Assembly (NCBI GenBank): GCA_025462735.1 | Contig: JAOAPC010000010.1 | Location: forward strand, 186,001-250,000 | Source: Acidobacteriaceae bacterium | GTDB taxonomy: Bacteria > Acidobacteriota > Terriglobia > Terriglobales > Acidobacteriaceae | Reading direction: 5' to 3' | DNA length: 64,000 bases | Shown: in pieces, positions 25,065 through 33,232 of the stretch | How the letters are laid out: each line of letters opens with the position of its first letter | Numbering within the stretch: position 1 is the stretch's first letter | Program-made: the position numbers and the translations under genes | Notes under the pieces: generated by a model | The model's database searches: none | The model's input: the letters and a program-made list of their open reading frames with translations, nothing else | Told to the model about the DNA's origin: nothing

Positions 25065-25925
25065 ATGCGTAAATGGATGCAAGACAAGCTGAAACGACGT
25101 AAAAAGTCGCAAGAAGAAGCGGCTGCCGGGCCGGCGCCACTGCAACCGGCTTATTTTGGATCGGAGCCGGAGTCGACAGACCAGGAAGCTGATGAAACTC
25201 CCGAGCCGAGAGTCGCCGCCTCGGAACCGGCGTCGAGGCGCGAAACACCCGCTGATGTCGAGCCGAACAAGAACACCGGGCCGGCAGGCGCACCCTCTGA
25301 TACTACGCGCCGTCCCCGCCGTCGTCGCCGTGGTGGACGTGGGAGGAAGCGTCCGGGGCAGCAAGCCGCCGGTCAGCAGTCAGCAAGCACTGGCGCCTTG
25401 GCAGTCCCAGCACGGTCTGCACTGGCTCCCGTTGCAGTGGCTCCTGTTCCACAAACCCAACATCCCTCGAAAGGGGTTGTGGTGCTTGCTGTCGGCCTTC
25501 CGGGCTCGGGGAAAAGCTCCTGGTTTAAGCGCCACAATATTTCGCCACTATCGAGTGATGTTCTCCGTTCCATGCTCTTCGACGATCCTGCTGAGCAGCG
25601 TTTTCAAGACCTGGTTTTCTCGAATCTCCGATCTATGCTGAAGGCCCGACTCATCGCCCGCCGGCCCACGAATTATGTCGACGCTACCAACCTCACACCG
25701 CAAGAGCGGCATAACTGGGTCAAGCTGGCCAAAGATTTCGGGTACGAAGCACACGCTGTATTTTTTGACGTGCCGCTGGAGGTTTGCATTGAACGTCATC
25801 AGCGCCGCGACCGCACCGTCCCCGAGGATGTAATGCGAAAAATGTCCGCGAAACTGAAGGCGCCAACATTTGAAGAAGGCTTTGCGAAGATTATCGTTGT
25901 CCGGGTGAAGCAGAAGCAGGAGTAG
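25065..25925 (+). CDS. P-loop kinase with disordered basic N-terminal region
   Basis: 286 residues from the ATG at 25065 (MRKWMQDKLKRRKKSQ); an upstream in-frame start adds 12 unlikely residues. Residues 1-140 are low complexity, acidic-Pro-Ala then a dense Arg/Gly block (TRRPRRRRRGGRGRKRPGQQ). A kinase domain follows: Walker A VGLPGSGKSSW, DVLRSMLF, YVDATNLTPQER and a late arginine lid (CIERHQRRDRTVPEDV). These blocks match the T4 polynucleotide kinase-like family. The RGG-type stretch suggests RNA binding, so an RNA or polynucleotide 5'-kinase is plausible. It is followed directly by the GTTTCAAGG repeat. Confidence 0.7.
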   Translation: MRKWMQDKLKRRKKSQEEAAAGPAPLQPAYFGSEPESTDQEADETPEPRVAASEPASRRETPADVEPNKNTGPAGAPSDTTRRPRRRRRGGRGRKRPGQQAAGQQSASTGALAVPARSALAPVAVAPVPQTQHPSKGVVVLAVGLPGSGKSSWFKRHNISPLSSDVLRSMLFDDPAEQRFQDLVFSNLRSMLKARLIARRPTNYVDATNLTPQERHNWVKLAKDFGYEAHAVFFDVPLEVCIERHQRRDRTVPEDVMRKMSAKLKAPTFEEGFAKIIVVRVKQKQE

Positions 25926-26092
25926 AAGGTTTAAAAGTTTCAAGGTTTAAAAGTTTCAAGGTTTCAAAGTTTCAAGGTTTCAAAGGTTCAAGGTTTCAGA
26001 GTTTCAAGGTTTCGCGGCGTGCTGAAACTTTCGAAGTTTGAATTGCCTTCAAACGTTGAAACATCGAAACCTCTGAAACCTTGAAACCTGGG
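25926..26092. repeat. GTTTCAAGG tandem repeat with inverse copies
   Basis: At least six near-copies of AAGGTTTCAAAGTTTC run from about 25926 to 26013. After an interruption the complementary words GAAACATCGAAACCTCTGAAACCTTGAAACC (26058-26088) follow. The two halves can form a long hairpin between the convergent kinase and Rieske genes, where it might end transcription from both sides. Not a CRISPR: no spacers. Confidence 0.8.
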
Positions 26093-26095
26093 TTA

Positions 26096-27211
26096 CTAAC
26101 TCCTCCACTTAAGCACCACCGGCCCCGCCATGGGGTGCTTCATCTCCCCGCCTGCACGCTTTGCCTCTAGATGCGCAGCCTTCAGTCCGAAGTACCACTT
26201 TGCCGGGCGATCGGCATCATCGATCAACATCAGGTGCGGATTGTGTTTCAGGCCTTCACTCTGCAATTCCATGGTCCGCCGGTCCTGTTCGACAAATTTC
26301 CCAAAGACAAACCTCAAGATCGACGGCCCAAACGGCACGAATCGAAAGATATTCCAGCACGCAACCACATCAATCCGGCAATAGTCGCGAGTGATCGGCG
26401 TTACCGTCGTTAATGAAGAAAACCAGTACTTCCCTGCCTGGATGGTTTCCAGGCGCAGGTTCGGCAGGACGAAATCAATCGTGGTCGTAACCGAGTCGGC
26501 CTCCGCATAAAAACGCAGCAGTTTATAAGGCGCGCTGTTGGAACTGGGCGTGTGCGCGCTCATGCGGAAGCCGTTCGGGATCGGCTCGAAATGCTTCTGC
26601 TTTTCATGAATGCTGTGTTGCGAGCGCCACCACCACGCCTGATGGACAAATGGGCCGTGCGCTGGATCCATTAAGCCGATGATCCCATGATCGACATTGC
26701 AAGGCAGGTCAGCGCTGAGATAGGCGGTCTTGAACTTTTCGCTGAACGCAGGAGCCGGCGGCGCTGAAGTAAGCGGCTTATCGCGTCGCGTGAATCCGGC
26801 GCTCGCCGGTCCGGGATCCGGAATAAACACCCAAATAAAACTGTCGCGCTCTTCGCAGGCATAACTGCCCGCGTAGATGCGATCCACTTTCAAGGTTTGA
26901 TCGGCAGTCAGGGAAGGTATGACCTGGCATTGCCCGCTTACGGCATCAAATTTCCATCCGTGATAGCTGCACTCAACCTGCTCCCTATCGAAGTGGCCGC
27001 ATGATAGCGGCATACCGCGATGTGGGCAGGCATCGCGCAGTGCGAACGCTTTCCCGTTGCGATCACGTCCGATTACCAGCGGAATTTCGAGCAACATGGC
27101 TTTTTGTAATTGGCCATGTTTGACTTTTTCTGACGGGAGCGCGCGATACCAAAAGCCCGTGAGCATCAACGAATCCGGCGCTTCGCGCTGCAGCGGTGGG
27201 GATGTGGACAT
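26096..27211 (-). CDS. Rieske non-heme iron oxygenase (aromatic-ring/Pao-like)
   Basis: 371 residues. Rieske [2Fe-2S] ligands C62-x-H64 (DACPHRGMPLSCGH) and C81-x2-H84 (CSYHGWKFD). The catalytic iron site is visible as N172, D174, H175 with H185/H190 in LPCNVDHGIIGLMDPAHGPF. Such enzymes hydroxylate or demethylate aromatic or macrocyclic substrates; the substrate is not evident and no reductase partner is adjacent, so electrons must come from elsewhere. A hydrophobic stretch near residue 300 (WNIFRFVPFGPSILRFVFG) may contact the membrane, as in Pao/PTC52-like proteins. Confidence 0.85.
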   Translation of the reverse strand: MSTSPPLQREAPDSLMLTGFWYRALPSEKVKHGQLQKAMLLEIPLVIGRDRNGKAFALRDACPHRGMPLSCGHFDREQVECSYHGWKFDAVSGQCQVIPSLTADQTLKVDRIYAGSYACEERDSFIWVFIPDPGPASAGFTRRDKPLTSAPPAPAFSEKFKTAYLSADLPCNVDHGIIGLMDPAHGPFVHQAWWWRSQHSIHEKQKHFEPIPNGFRMSAHTPSSNSAPYKLLRFYAEADSVTTTIDFVLPNLRLETIQAGKYWFSSLTTVTPITRDYCRIDVVACWNIFRFVPFGPSILRFVFGKFVEQDRRTMELQSEGLKHNPHLMLIDDADRPAKWYFGLKAAHLEAKRAGGEMKHPMAGPVVLKWRS

Positions 27212-27329
27212 GGATCGAAGTCAGCGTATCACAGAGAAAACGCGTCGGCCGGACCTCCTGTCTAAGCAAGTGCCAGAGGCTAAAGCAGTGACGGAGCGAA
27301 AAGTTTACGGAAAGCAGAGTAGCTGGGAT

Positions 27330-27902
27330 TTACTTGGCGGCTGTGCTTGGCTTGTTTTCACTGCCGTTTAAACGGGCCAGCGCCTTTTCTGCGTCAGCTG
27401 AAAAAGGTCCATGGGGAAGAATCTTTAGATATTCCTGGTAACGCGTGATCGCCTCATCTGACTTTCCGGTTTTATCCAGTGACTCAGCCAGCCGGAATGT
27501 CGCCATGGCGTCGTTTTGCTTATAGATCAGAGCGTGCTTGTAGCGTTCGATTGCCGCTTTGTAGTTCTTGCGCTTGAAATAGTAGTCGCCAACTTCGACG
27601 TCCTTGGCGGCTTTGTGCGGGTCCCAGGGACTGAACTCCTTCACGTCCGAAGCTGATTCTTGCGCGTCAGAGATCGCGGCACCGCTCATGGGATGGTTCT
27701 TCGCATCGTCCTTCGGAGGGCTCAAATCAACCCGTGTGTCCTTGCTGGAACTCTCTTCAGAGGCACGGGCCGCGCTCGACGCCTTGTCCTCCTCGCTGGA
27801 CGTTTGCCGGGAGGAATCATCCTGCTGTGCTGCCACCATCCGAGGCACAAGGCACGAGAAGGCTATGAACGCTGATAACGCGAGCACTGAACGGCTAGGC
27901 AT
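27330..27902 (-). CDS. Periplasmic TPR-repeat protein
   Basis: 190 residues. Signal peptide MPSRSVLALSAFIAFSCLVPRMVAAQ, then a Ser/Asp/Glu-rich low-complexity stretch to about residue 90, then two to three TPR units (VGDYYFKRKNYKAAIERYKHAL; ATFRLAESLDKTGKSDEAITRYQEYLK). The arrangement recalls YfiO/BamD- or CpoB-like envelope proteins but is shorter. The OmpA-type lipoprotein upstream, separated by a terminator, suggests an envelope role. Confidence 0.8.
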   Translation of the reverse strand: MPSRSVLALSAFIAFSCLVPRMVAAQQDDSSRQTSSEEDKASSAARASEESSSKDTRVDLSPPKDDAKNHPMSGAAISDAQESASDVKEFSPWDPHKAAKDVEVGDYYFKRKNYKAAIERYKHALIYKQNDAMATFRLAESLDKTGKSDEAITRYQEYLKILPHGPFSADAEKALARLNGSENKPSTAAK

Positions 27903-27968
27903 GTTGCTATTTTACCCCGGTTGGATGCCGGCCCTAAGCTCCCGAACTGACGCTGGGTTATGACCACG

Positions 27969-28001
27969 AAAAAAAAGCCGCCCTGAATTTCAGGGCGGCT
28001 G
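27969..28001 (-). terminator. Rho-independent terminator of the OmpA lipoprotein gene
   Basis: On the minus strand GCCGCCCTGAAA pairs with TTCAGGGCGGC and is followed by eight T residues. It lies 35 bp after the OmpA-like stop. Confidence 0.92.
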
Positions 28002-28034
28002 TTGGCGAAGTCCTCCGGGGAGGAGGGAAAACTC

Positions 28035-28763
28035 TTACAACGAAGGCGGAGCCGGATTCGCGCTCGGCTGTTGCGGAGCGGCGCCAGTCGTATTCGTCAT
28101 AAGGCGAACATCGACGCGGCGGTTTGCGGCACGACCTTCGCGGGTTTTGTTAGGCTCGACCGGCTTGTCCTTACCCAGGCCGATCAAGTAAATCTTGTGC
28201 GCGGGGATGTTGTATTTCGAACTGAGATACTGAATCACTGAGTCCGCACGGCGTTCGCTAAGGGTGTAGTTGTAATCCGCCGGGCCGACCGAATCGGTGC
28301 CACCTTCGACTGTGATGATGTATCCCTTGGTGTTCGGCACAGCGGTGGCCATCTTGTCGAGCTCGTCTTTGGCCTGCTTGGTCAGGAAATCCTTGTCGAA
28401 GCCGAAGTGGACCGCCGTCTCGCTGACGATCTTGTAGTTGTCCAGGTTAGCCACGGCATCGGTCAGCACGCCAACGCGGTGTACGGCGTTGTCGGCAAGC
28501 TGCTGGGCTTGCGAGGCCGTCTGACCGGCCGCCTGGGCCTTTTGATCGGCAGCCGCAGCGCGGGTGTTCACGTCCTGAATGCCGGCCTGGGCGCGAGCGT
28601 CAACGTCCTTGATCGCTTTTGAGTTCTGCGCGGTCAAATCGTCGAGCTCATTGGTTTTGTTGATTATTGGCGTGGTCTGTTCTTTAACGTATTTCTTGCT
28701 GGCGCAGCCGACCGTCGCCGCCATGCTTGCTACCAACGCTATTACTAACGAAGTGCGATTCAT
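28035..28763 (-). CDS. OmpA-domain (Pal-like) lipoprotein
   Basis: 242 residues. Lipobox at TVGC with lipidated C20 after a short signal peptide. Residues 35-105 are an Ala/Gln/Asn-rich coiled coil of repeated AxAxDQKAQAA-type heptads, as in Lpp-like spacers. Residues 118-225 are an OmpA peptidoglycan-binding domain (VHFGFDKDFL; GGTDSVGPADYNYTLSERRADSV; IGLGKDKPVEPNKTREG; NRRVDVRL). It should tether the outer membrane to peptidoglycan. The C-terminus is a short Pro/Ala tail. Confidence 0.92.
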   Translation of the reverse strand: MNRTSLVIALVASMAATVGCASKKYVKEQTTPIINKTNELDDLTAQNSKAIKDVDARAQAGIQDVNTRAAAADQKAQAAGQTASQAQQLADNAVHRVGVLTDAVANLDNYKIVSETAVHFGFDKDFLTKQAKDELDKMATAVPNTKGYIITVEGGTDSVGPADYNYTLSERRADSVIQYLSSKYNIPAHKIYLIGLGKDKPVEPNKTREGRAANRRVDVRLMTNTTGAAPQQPSANPAPPSL

Positions 28764-29286
28764 GTGTGGAGGACTCCTTCCTCTCTTCTTGATTCTAAAA
28801 CCTGGGCAACAGTATCCTTGAATTCTGTGCCTGGGAACCTAACGCGCTGGGGCACGTCAGATCAAACTTGGACCCGTTTGAAACGGGCGGCTTGTTCAGC
28901 CAAACTCTATCTGAGCACGAGGGATGCCAACTCTAAACTGCTGCCGAGCCTGCCCCAAGCCGCTCATCATACACGGCTTAGATGCTCATCCAGTATGCCT
29001 GCCGTTGTATGTAGATGCTGAAAATAGGGAAATTTTATACAGTTGGCGGAACTCCGCAGCTTCCCCGAAGGGCCGCAATTTTATTCACTCTCGGCAGGAT
29101 CGACGCCACGCCGGATGATCGAACTCAAACCCAGCTTCCCGAGCACGTTATCAGGACTGGTCTCACGGCGTTGGCCAGCTTGCCCACACCGGCCGCCGCA
29201 GTCCCGTAAGCCGACTAAAACATCCACTAAAATAGAAGCAGCAGCCCCCGAAATGGGCGAGAAGACCCTCGCACCCGTTAAAACCC
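28764..29286. other. 523-bp gap without recognised features
   Basis: Divergent space between the OmpA lipoprotein and uvrC. A TAAAAT box at 29228-29233 could serve uvrC, and TTTTAGAAT at 28791-28799 read on the minus strand could serve the lipoprotein gene; neither has a good -35. No RNA, repeat or convincing small gene was found. Confidence 0.4.
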
Positions 29287-31371
29287 ATGGATCTTCAGAA
29301 GAAAATCCGGTCAATTCCCCCGTCCCCCGGCGTTTACCTGTACAAAAACGCCGAAGGCGAGGTGATTTACGTTGGCAAGGCTAAAAGCCTGCGCCACCGG
29401 GTGAGTTCGTATTTTCACGAAGGCCGCGTAGCTGACGCCAAGACCGGAACTCTCGTCCGCGAAGCCGTCGATGTGGACTACATAGTTGTCGCCAACAACA
29501 AAGAAGCTCTGGCGCTCGAAAACAACCTCATCAAGCAGAAGCAGCCCCGCTTTAACATCCTGCTTCGTGATGACAAGACTTACCCATACGTGAAGTTGAC
29601 CTTAGGAGAGCGATTCCCCCGGGTTTATGTGACGCGCCGGCTGAGGAAGGACGGCAGCGCCTACTACGGCCCATACTTCCCAGCGAATCTGGCCTACAGA
29701 ATTGTCGACCTGATACACCGGAATTTTCTGGTTCCCTCCTGCTACGTAGATTTGAACCGCTCCCACCCGCGCCCGTGTTTGCAGTTCTACATCGGCCGAT
29801 GCCTTGGCCCGTGCGTCGCAGGCCTGACTACCCCGGAGATTTACCAGGAAGCGGTCCGGGATGTGAAGCTGTTTCTCGATGGAAGACAGGCGGATTTGTC
29901 GAAGTCTCTGCGCGATCGCATGAACCGCGCCGCCGAAGCCCAGGAGTTTGAACGCGCAGCGAAATATCGGGACTTGATCTCAACTGTGGAGCAGTTGCAG
30001 GAGAAGCAACGCATTGCTGCTGCCGAAGGCGATGACGCCGACGTCTTCGGATATCACTTCGAGAACGGCATGCTTGCCGTGAACCTGTTCCACATGCGCG
30101 GCGGGCGGGTGCTCGATCGCCGCGAGTTTTTCTGGGAAGACCTTCCGGAATTCGAAACCGTGGATACTCGGGAGGGCACGGCTTTCAGCCGTGCCGGAAC
30201 CGATATCGCGCAGGCTAGCGGCACGACTGGAAGTCGTGCCCTCCCGGGACAGGATGATAATGCGGAAATGAGCGACTCGCCCTCGACTGACCGTGTGGGG
30301 ACGGGCACTCTTGCCCGTCCGGTCGGTGCAAGCTCGACGGCAGCCATTTCCGTTGAAGATAATTCTTTGGAGCAACTCTCTACTGGGCAGACGAGGGCGT
30401 CCGCCCCTACGTGGCCCAATTTTGACCCAAGCCAATTTTTTTCGTCGTTTCTTACCCAGCTTTACATCGGACAGCCATACGTCCCTCGCAACGTCTACGT
30501 TCCGGTCGATTTCGAAGACCGCGAGGCACTCGAAGAAGTGCTCTCTGAACAATTGGCTGGCGAAGGAGGCCGTGCCACACGGGTCTACATCGCGGTTCCA
30601 TCGCGTGGGGACAAACGCTCGCTCATCGACCTGGCGGCCAACAATGCAAAGCAACTTTATGATCAGCGCTTTCGCGTGATGAAGCCCAATGCACGCGCGA
30701 TTCAGGAGGCATTGCAAGAAGCGCTCGCGTTGCCAGATCTGCCGCGCCGCATTGAATGCTTCGACATTTCGCACATCCAAGGCGCGGAGACGGTCGCATC
30801 GATGGTGGTGTGGGAAGACGGGCGAATGAAAAAATCCGACTACCGGAAGTTCATCATCCGCACCGTTGATGGCGTCGACGACTTCGCCTCCATGCGCGAG
30901 GTGGTCACGCGCCGCTACAAACGCATTCAGCACGAAAAGAAGGAAATGCCGAGCTTGATTCTCATCGACGGTGGATTAGGGCAGCTCCATGCAGCCGCTG
31001 AGGCCCTGAATTCGCTGCAGATCATCAACCAGCCGCTCGCGGCCATCGCCAAACGCGAAGAGATCATTTACGTGTACGGGCAGGAGAATGAACCGGTCGT
31101 GCTCGATCACCACTCCCCAGTGCTGCATCTGGTGCAGCTCATCCGCGATGAAGCCCACCGATTCGCCGTCACCTTCCATCGCAAGCGCCGCCAGATGCGC
31201 GATCGCTCTACCGAACTGCGCGAAATCCCCGGAGTTGGCGAACGTACTACTCGCCGGCTGCTGGAGCATTTCGGAAGCTTGCAGGCGGTAAAACAAGCGG
31301 ACGTAGCTGCGCTGTCAGCGGTAGTCACCAGGCACCAGGCTGAAGCTATCCTGCAGCATTTTCAGAAATAG
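29287..31371 (+). CDS. uvrC: UvrABC system protein C with repeat-derived insertion
   Basis: 694 residues, about 80 more than usual. GIY-YIG nuclease domain at 12-95 (SPGVYLYK; VIYVGKAKSLRHRV; EALALENNLIK), UvrBC-interacting UVR motif at about 205-240, RNase H-like 5'-incision domain (ECFDISHIQGAETVASMV; TVDGVDDFASMREVV; LILIDGGLGQLHAA) and a C-terminal (HhH)2 (REIPGVGERTTRRLLEHFGSL). It makes both incisions around UvrB-bound DNA damage. Residues about 294-375, a Ser/Thr/Gly/Ala-rich stretch between the UVR and nuclease parts, are encoded by palindromic repeats that stay in frame. No Shine-Dalgarno is obvious at the ATG. Confidence 0.96.
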   Translation: MDLQKKIRSIPPSPGVYLYKNAEGEVIYVGKAKSLRHRVSSYFHEGRVADAKTGTLVREAVDVDYIVVANNKEALALENNLIKQKQPRFNILLRDDKTYPYVKLTLGERFPRVYVTRRLRKDGSAYYGPYFPANLAYRIVDLIHRNFLVPSCYVDLNRSHPRPCLQFYIGRCLGPCVAGLTTPEIYQEAVRDVKLFLDGRQADLSKSLRDRMNRAAEAQEFERAAKYRDLISTVEQLQEKQRIAAAEGDDADVFGYHFENGMLAVNLFHMRGGRVLDRREFFWEDLPEFETVDTREGTAFSRAGTDIAQASGTTGSRALPGQDDNAEMSDSPSTDRVGTGTLARPVGASSTAAISVEDNSLEQLSTGQTRASAPTWPNFDPSQFFSSFLTQLYIGQPYVPRNVYVPVDFEDREALEEVLSEQLAGEGGRATRVYIAVPSRGDKRSLIDLAANNAKQLYDQRFRVMKPNARAIQEALQEALALPDLPRRIECFDISHIQGAETVASMVVWEDGRMKKSDYRKFIIRTVDGVDDFASMREVVTRRYKRIQHEKKEMPSLILIDGGLGQLHAAAEALNSLQIINQPLAAIAKREEIIYVYGQENEPVVLDHHSPVLHLVQLIRDEAHRFAVTFHRKRRQMRDRSTELREIPGVGERTTRRLLEHFGSLQAVKQADVAALSAVVTRHQAEAILQHFQK
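30167..30249. repeat. Nested palindromic repeat inside uvrC, unit 1
   Basis: Two hairpins, GGCACGGC-TTTCA-GCCGTGCC (30175-30195) and GGCACGACT-GGA-AGTCGTGCC (30220-30240), are enclosed by an outer pair GGGAGGGCACG (30170-30180) with CGTGCCCTCCC (30235-30245). This is the layout of a REP-type paired palindrome. It is translated in frame. Confidence 0.85.
30297..30411. repeat. Palindromic repeat pair inside uvrC, unit 2
   Basis: GGACGGGC-ACTCTT-GCCCGTCC (30299-30320) and GGGCAGACG-AGGG-CGTCCGCCC (30385-30406, one mismatch) flank about 65 bp of sequence. The outer words GTGTGGGGACGGGC and GTCCGCCCCTACGTGG are also roughly complementary. A different palindrome family from unit 1, also translated in frame. 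Confidence 0.8.
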
Positions 31372-31384
31372 TCGGCGGCAGCAA

Positions 31385-32095
31385 CTACTCGCGTTCGGGT
31401 GCCGGCAAAAGAGCGATTCGAGGCTCCGGTACAATCTCGCGCAAAAATTCAGGAGAGAAATTTCGTCCAAAATCGAAAACCCGTTCGAGGGGTGTCTTCT
31501 CGCTTCGCAAAAGCGCGATTTGGACTTCGCGGCGTTGTGACCACTTACTGTGCTCGCTCACAAAGACGAACAGAGTTTCGGGCGCGTTGGGCTTCATGAG
31601 CGCCTGCACCACCAACGGCTCTGTGAGCTTCGCATTATCGAGCGCGGCCGAAATGACGCGCCGGTCTGAGTCCCGCAGCAATCCCGCCGCAACCCGTCCT
31701 GAGGCGCGCCTCGCCAGAGTGATCTTCTGGCCGGTGGGAAGCGATTCCAGCCGGGTCAGTATCTGCTCTTCAGCCGCCCGCTTGATGTCAGGCGCAACCG
31801 CAGGCGCAAGGGCCATCTGCATGAGATCGAATGTGAATATGCGCCGCAGCAGTGGAATCGAGACATGCCGAGGAGTCCGTTGATGCGCGGCCAGTCCGAC
31901 CGCCACTTTGCGGCTCGTCGACGAAATAGCGTTTTTAGCGAGCAGGGCTAATGCTTCGCCACTAACATCTGGACTGTTCAAAAGCGCCAGTGCACTATCT
32001 TCACTGAGACCGGAAGCGATTTCAGATATCCGGGCAGGCTGAGGGTCCTGATCTTCTGGTTCAGGATTCTCTGTCCGATCGGATTCGGTTTTCAT
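31385..32095 (-). CDS. Protein of unknown function, helical-repeat (DUF2336/HEAT-like)
   Basis: 236 residues from the ATG at 32095 (MKTESDRTENPEPED). A longer reading from 32167 is possible but would run through a palindrome. After an acidic, Pro-rich start the sequence is a string of paired helices (SALALLNSPDVSGEALALLAKN; ALAPAVAPDIKRAAEEQIL; RVISAALDNAKLTEPLVVQAL), similar in style to DUF2336 or leucine-rich-variant repeats. Function unknown. It follows the sugar-kinase gene on the same strand. Confidence 0.65.
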   Translation of the reverse strand: MKTESDRTENPEPEDQDPQPARISEIASGLSEDSALALLNSPDVSGEALALLAKNAISSTSRKVAVGLAAHQRTPRHVSIPLLRRIFTFDLMQMALAPAVAPDIKRAAEEQILTRLESLPTGQKITLARRASGRVAAGLLRDSDRRVISAALDNAKLTEPLVVQALMKPNAPETLFVFVSEHSKWSQRREVQIALLRSEKTPLERVFDFGRNFSPEFLREIVPEPRIALLPAPERE

Positions 32096-32110
32096 ACCCA
32101 CATACCACAC

Positions 32111-32124
32111 GGGCGAGGACGCCC
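32111..32124. repeat. Short palindrome, possible relic of the uvrC-type repeat
   Basis: GGGCG-AGGA-CGCCC directly upstream of the ATG at 32095. Its core is close to GGGCGTCCGCCC and GAGGGCGTCC in the uvrC unit 2. It would form a hairpin near the ribosome-binding region. Confidence 0.4.
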
Positions 32125-32177
32125 ATGCCTCCAAAGTCACAGGCGGGCATTCTGAGTTACTCGCCATGCCAAGCAAT

Positions 32178-33092
32178 TTACGCGCTTGCGGCCTTGAACT
32201 CTCGTCTTGCCCGCTCCAGCGCGCCCCGAGCCGGATCGACCTCGCGCTCGAAGCCATCCGCCTGCGGATGTCGCGATTTTAGCTCCTGCAGAAAATATTT
32301 CTTCACGACTGTGCTGCTCGCCAAAACCCCACCGTGTGTCGCAACTGAAATTGACTGCTGACCGAACAGACGCTCGATCACGATCCCAGCCAGCCCTGCC
32401 AATTCTTGTCCGGCATGCTTGAGAATTTCGTTTGCGACCGAGTCTCCGTTGTCGGACGCCGCCAGCACGACCGGAAATAGCGGGGCGAAATCTACCGCGC
32501 GACTCTCATTCAGTCGCACGATAAAGTCCTCGAAATCTCGCGCGCCGAGCCCTGCCATTAGGTCGTCCAACAATCCTGAATGCTCTCCACGATCACGGGC
32601 ACGTAATGCTGCACGCACCGCTTCGCCGCCAATCCAGTGACCCGAGCCTTCGTCCGATACGGCATATCCCCAGCCGCCGGCTCTCGCTATCTCGCCTTTC
32701 GAATTTCGCCCGTAGGCGATCGAGCCCGTTCCCGCAATCACAACCACGCCATACCCGCTGCCAAATGCGTCTTCGAAGGCGATCTCGACATCGCCAACGA
32801 TCTCAACTTGTCCACCAACAATGCTGGTCATCAAATCCCGCATCACTCGGGCAATTTCAGGCCGGGCGCTCCCCGTGATGCCAGCGCAAGTGCGCGCAAT
32901 TTGTCGAGGAGAAATTCCCGCCCGCACACAGGCTTCATGGACCGCCGCAGCAAGAGCGTCGCGCGCGCAAGCCTCGCCGACCCGCTGCACTTTACTGCTT
33001 GAAGAACTTCCGACGCCCAGCTGAGACTTCTCGTCACCCAAGATGCAGCGGGTCTTGGTGCCGCCTCCGTCAATCCCCAGAAAAAATGGCAT
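32178..33092 (-). CDS. BadF/BadG/BcrA/BcrD-type ATPase, N-acetylglucosamine kinase-like
   Basis: 304 residues from the ATG at 33092. ASKHA-fold phosphate-1 motif FLGIDGGGTKTRCILGD, phosphate-2 GYGVVVIAGTGSIAYGRN, GGWGYAVSDEGSGHWIGGEA and a C-terminal adenosine motif (VATHGGVLASS). These blocks match eukaryote-type N-acetylglucosamine kinases and related bacterial sugar kinases, and GTGSIAYG is typical. GlcNAc kinase is the best guess, perhaps for recycled cell-wall sugars; glucosamine kinase is possible. Divergent from the MFS gene. Confidence 0.8.
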   Translation of the reverse strand: MPFFLGIDGGGTKTRCILGDEKSQLGVGSSSSSKVQRVGEACARDALAAAVHEACVRAGISPRQIARTCAGITGSARPEIARVMRDLMTSIVGGQVEIVGDVEIAFEDAFGSGYGVVVIAGTGSIAYGRNSKGEIARAGGWGYAVSDEGSGHWIGGEAVRAALRARDRGEHSGLLDDLMAGLGARDFEDFIVRLNESRAVDFAPLFPVVLAASDNGDSVANEILKHAGQELAGLAGIVIERLFGQQSISVATHGGVLASSTVVKKYFLQELKSRHPQADGFEREVDPARGALERARREFKAASA

Positions 33093-33232
33093 CAAAGGAA
33101 TTCTAACTGTAGGTTTGCAAATGCAGTGCGGGATCGCAGGACGTGATCACAGTTCGTAACTTCTAAGTCAGACCCCGAGGTGCGAATCCTTCGACCGCAC
33201 GATCTGCTCTAAAGCGATAGATTGGACGTAAC

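Noticed and set aside
25926-26092. CRISPR array
   Set aside because: Repeat units are about 10-16 nt, imperfect and without unique spacers, and no cas genes are near.
29980-30933. Long open frame of 317 codons antisense to uvrC
   Set aside because: Runs fully opposite a convincing uvrC gene with all its domains; composition is that of a shadow frame and no family is recognised.
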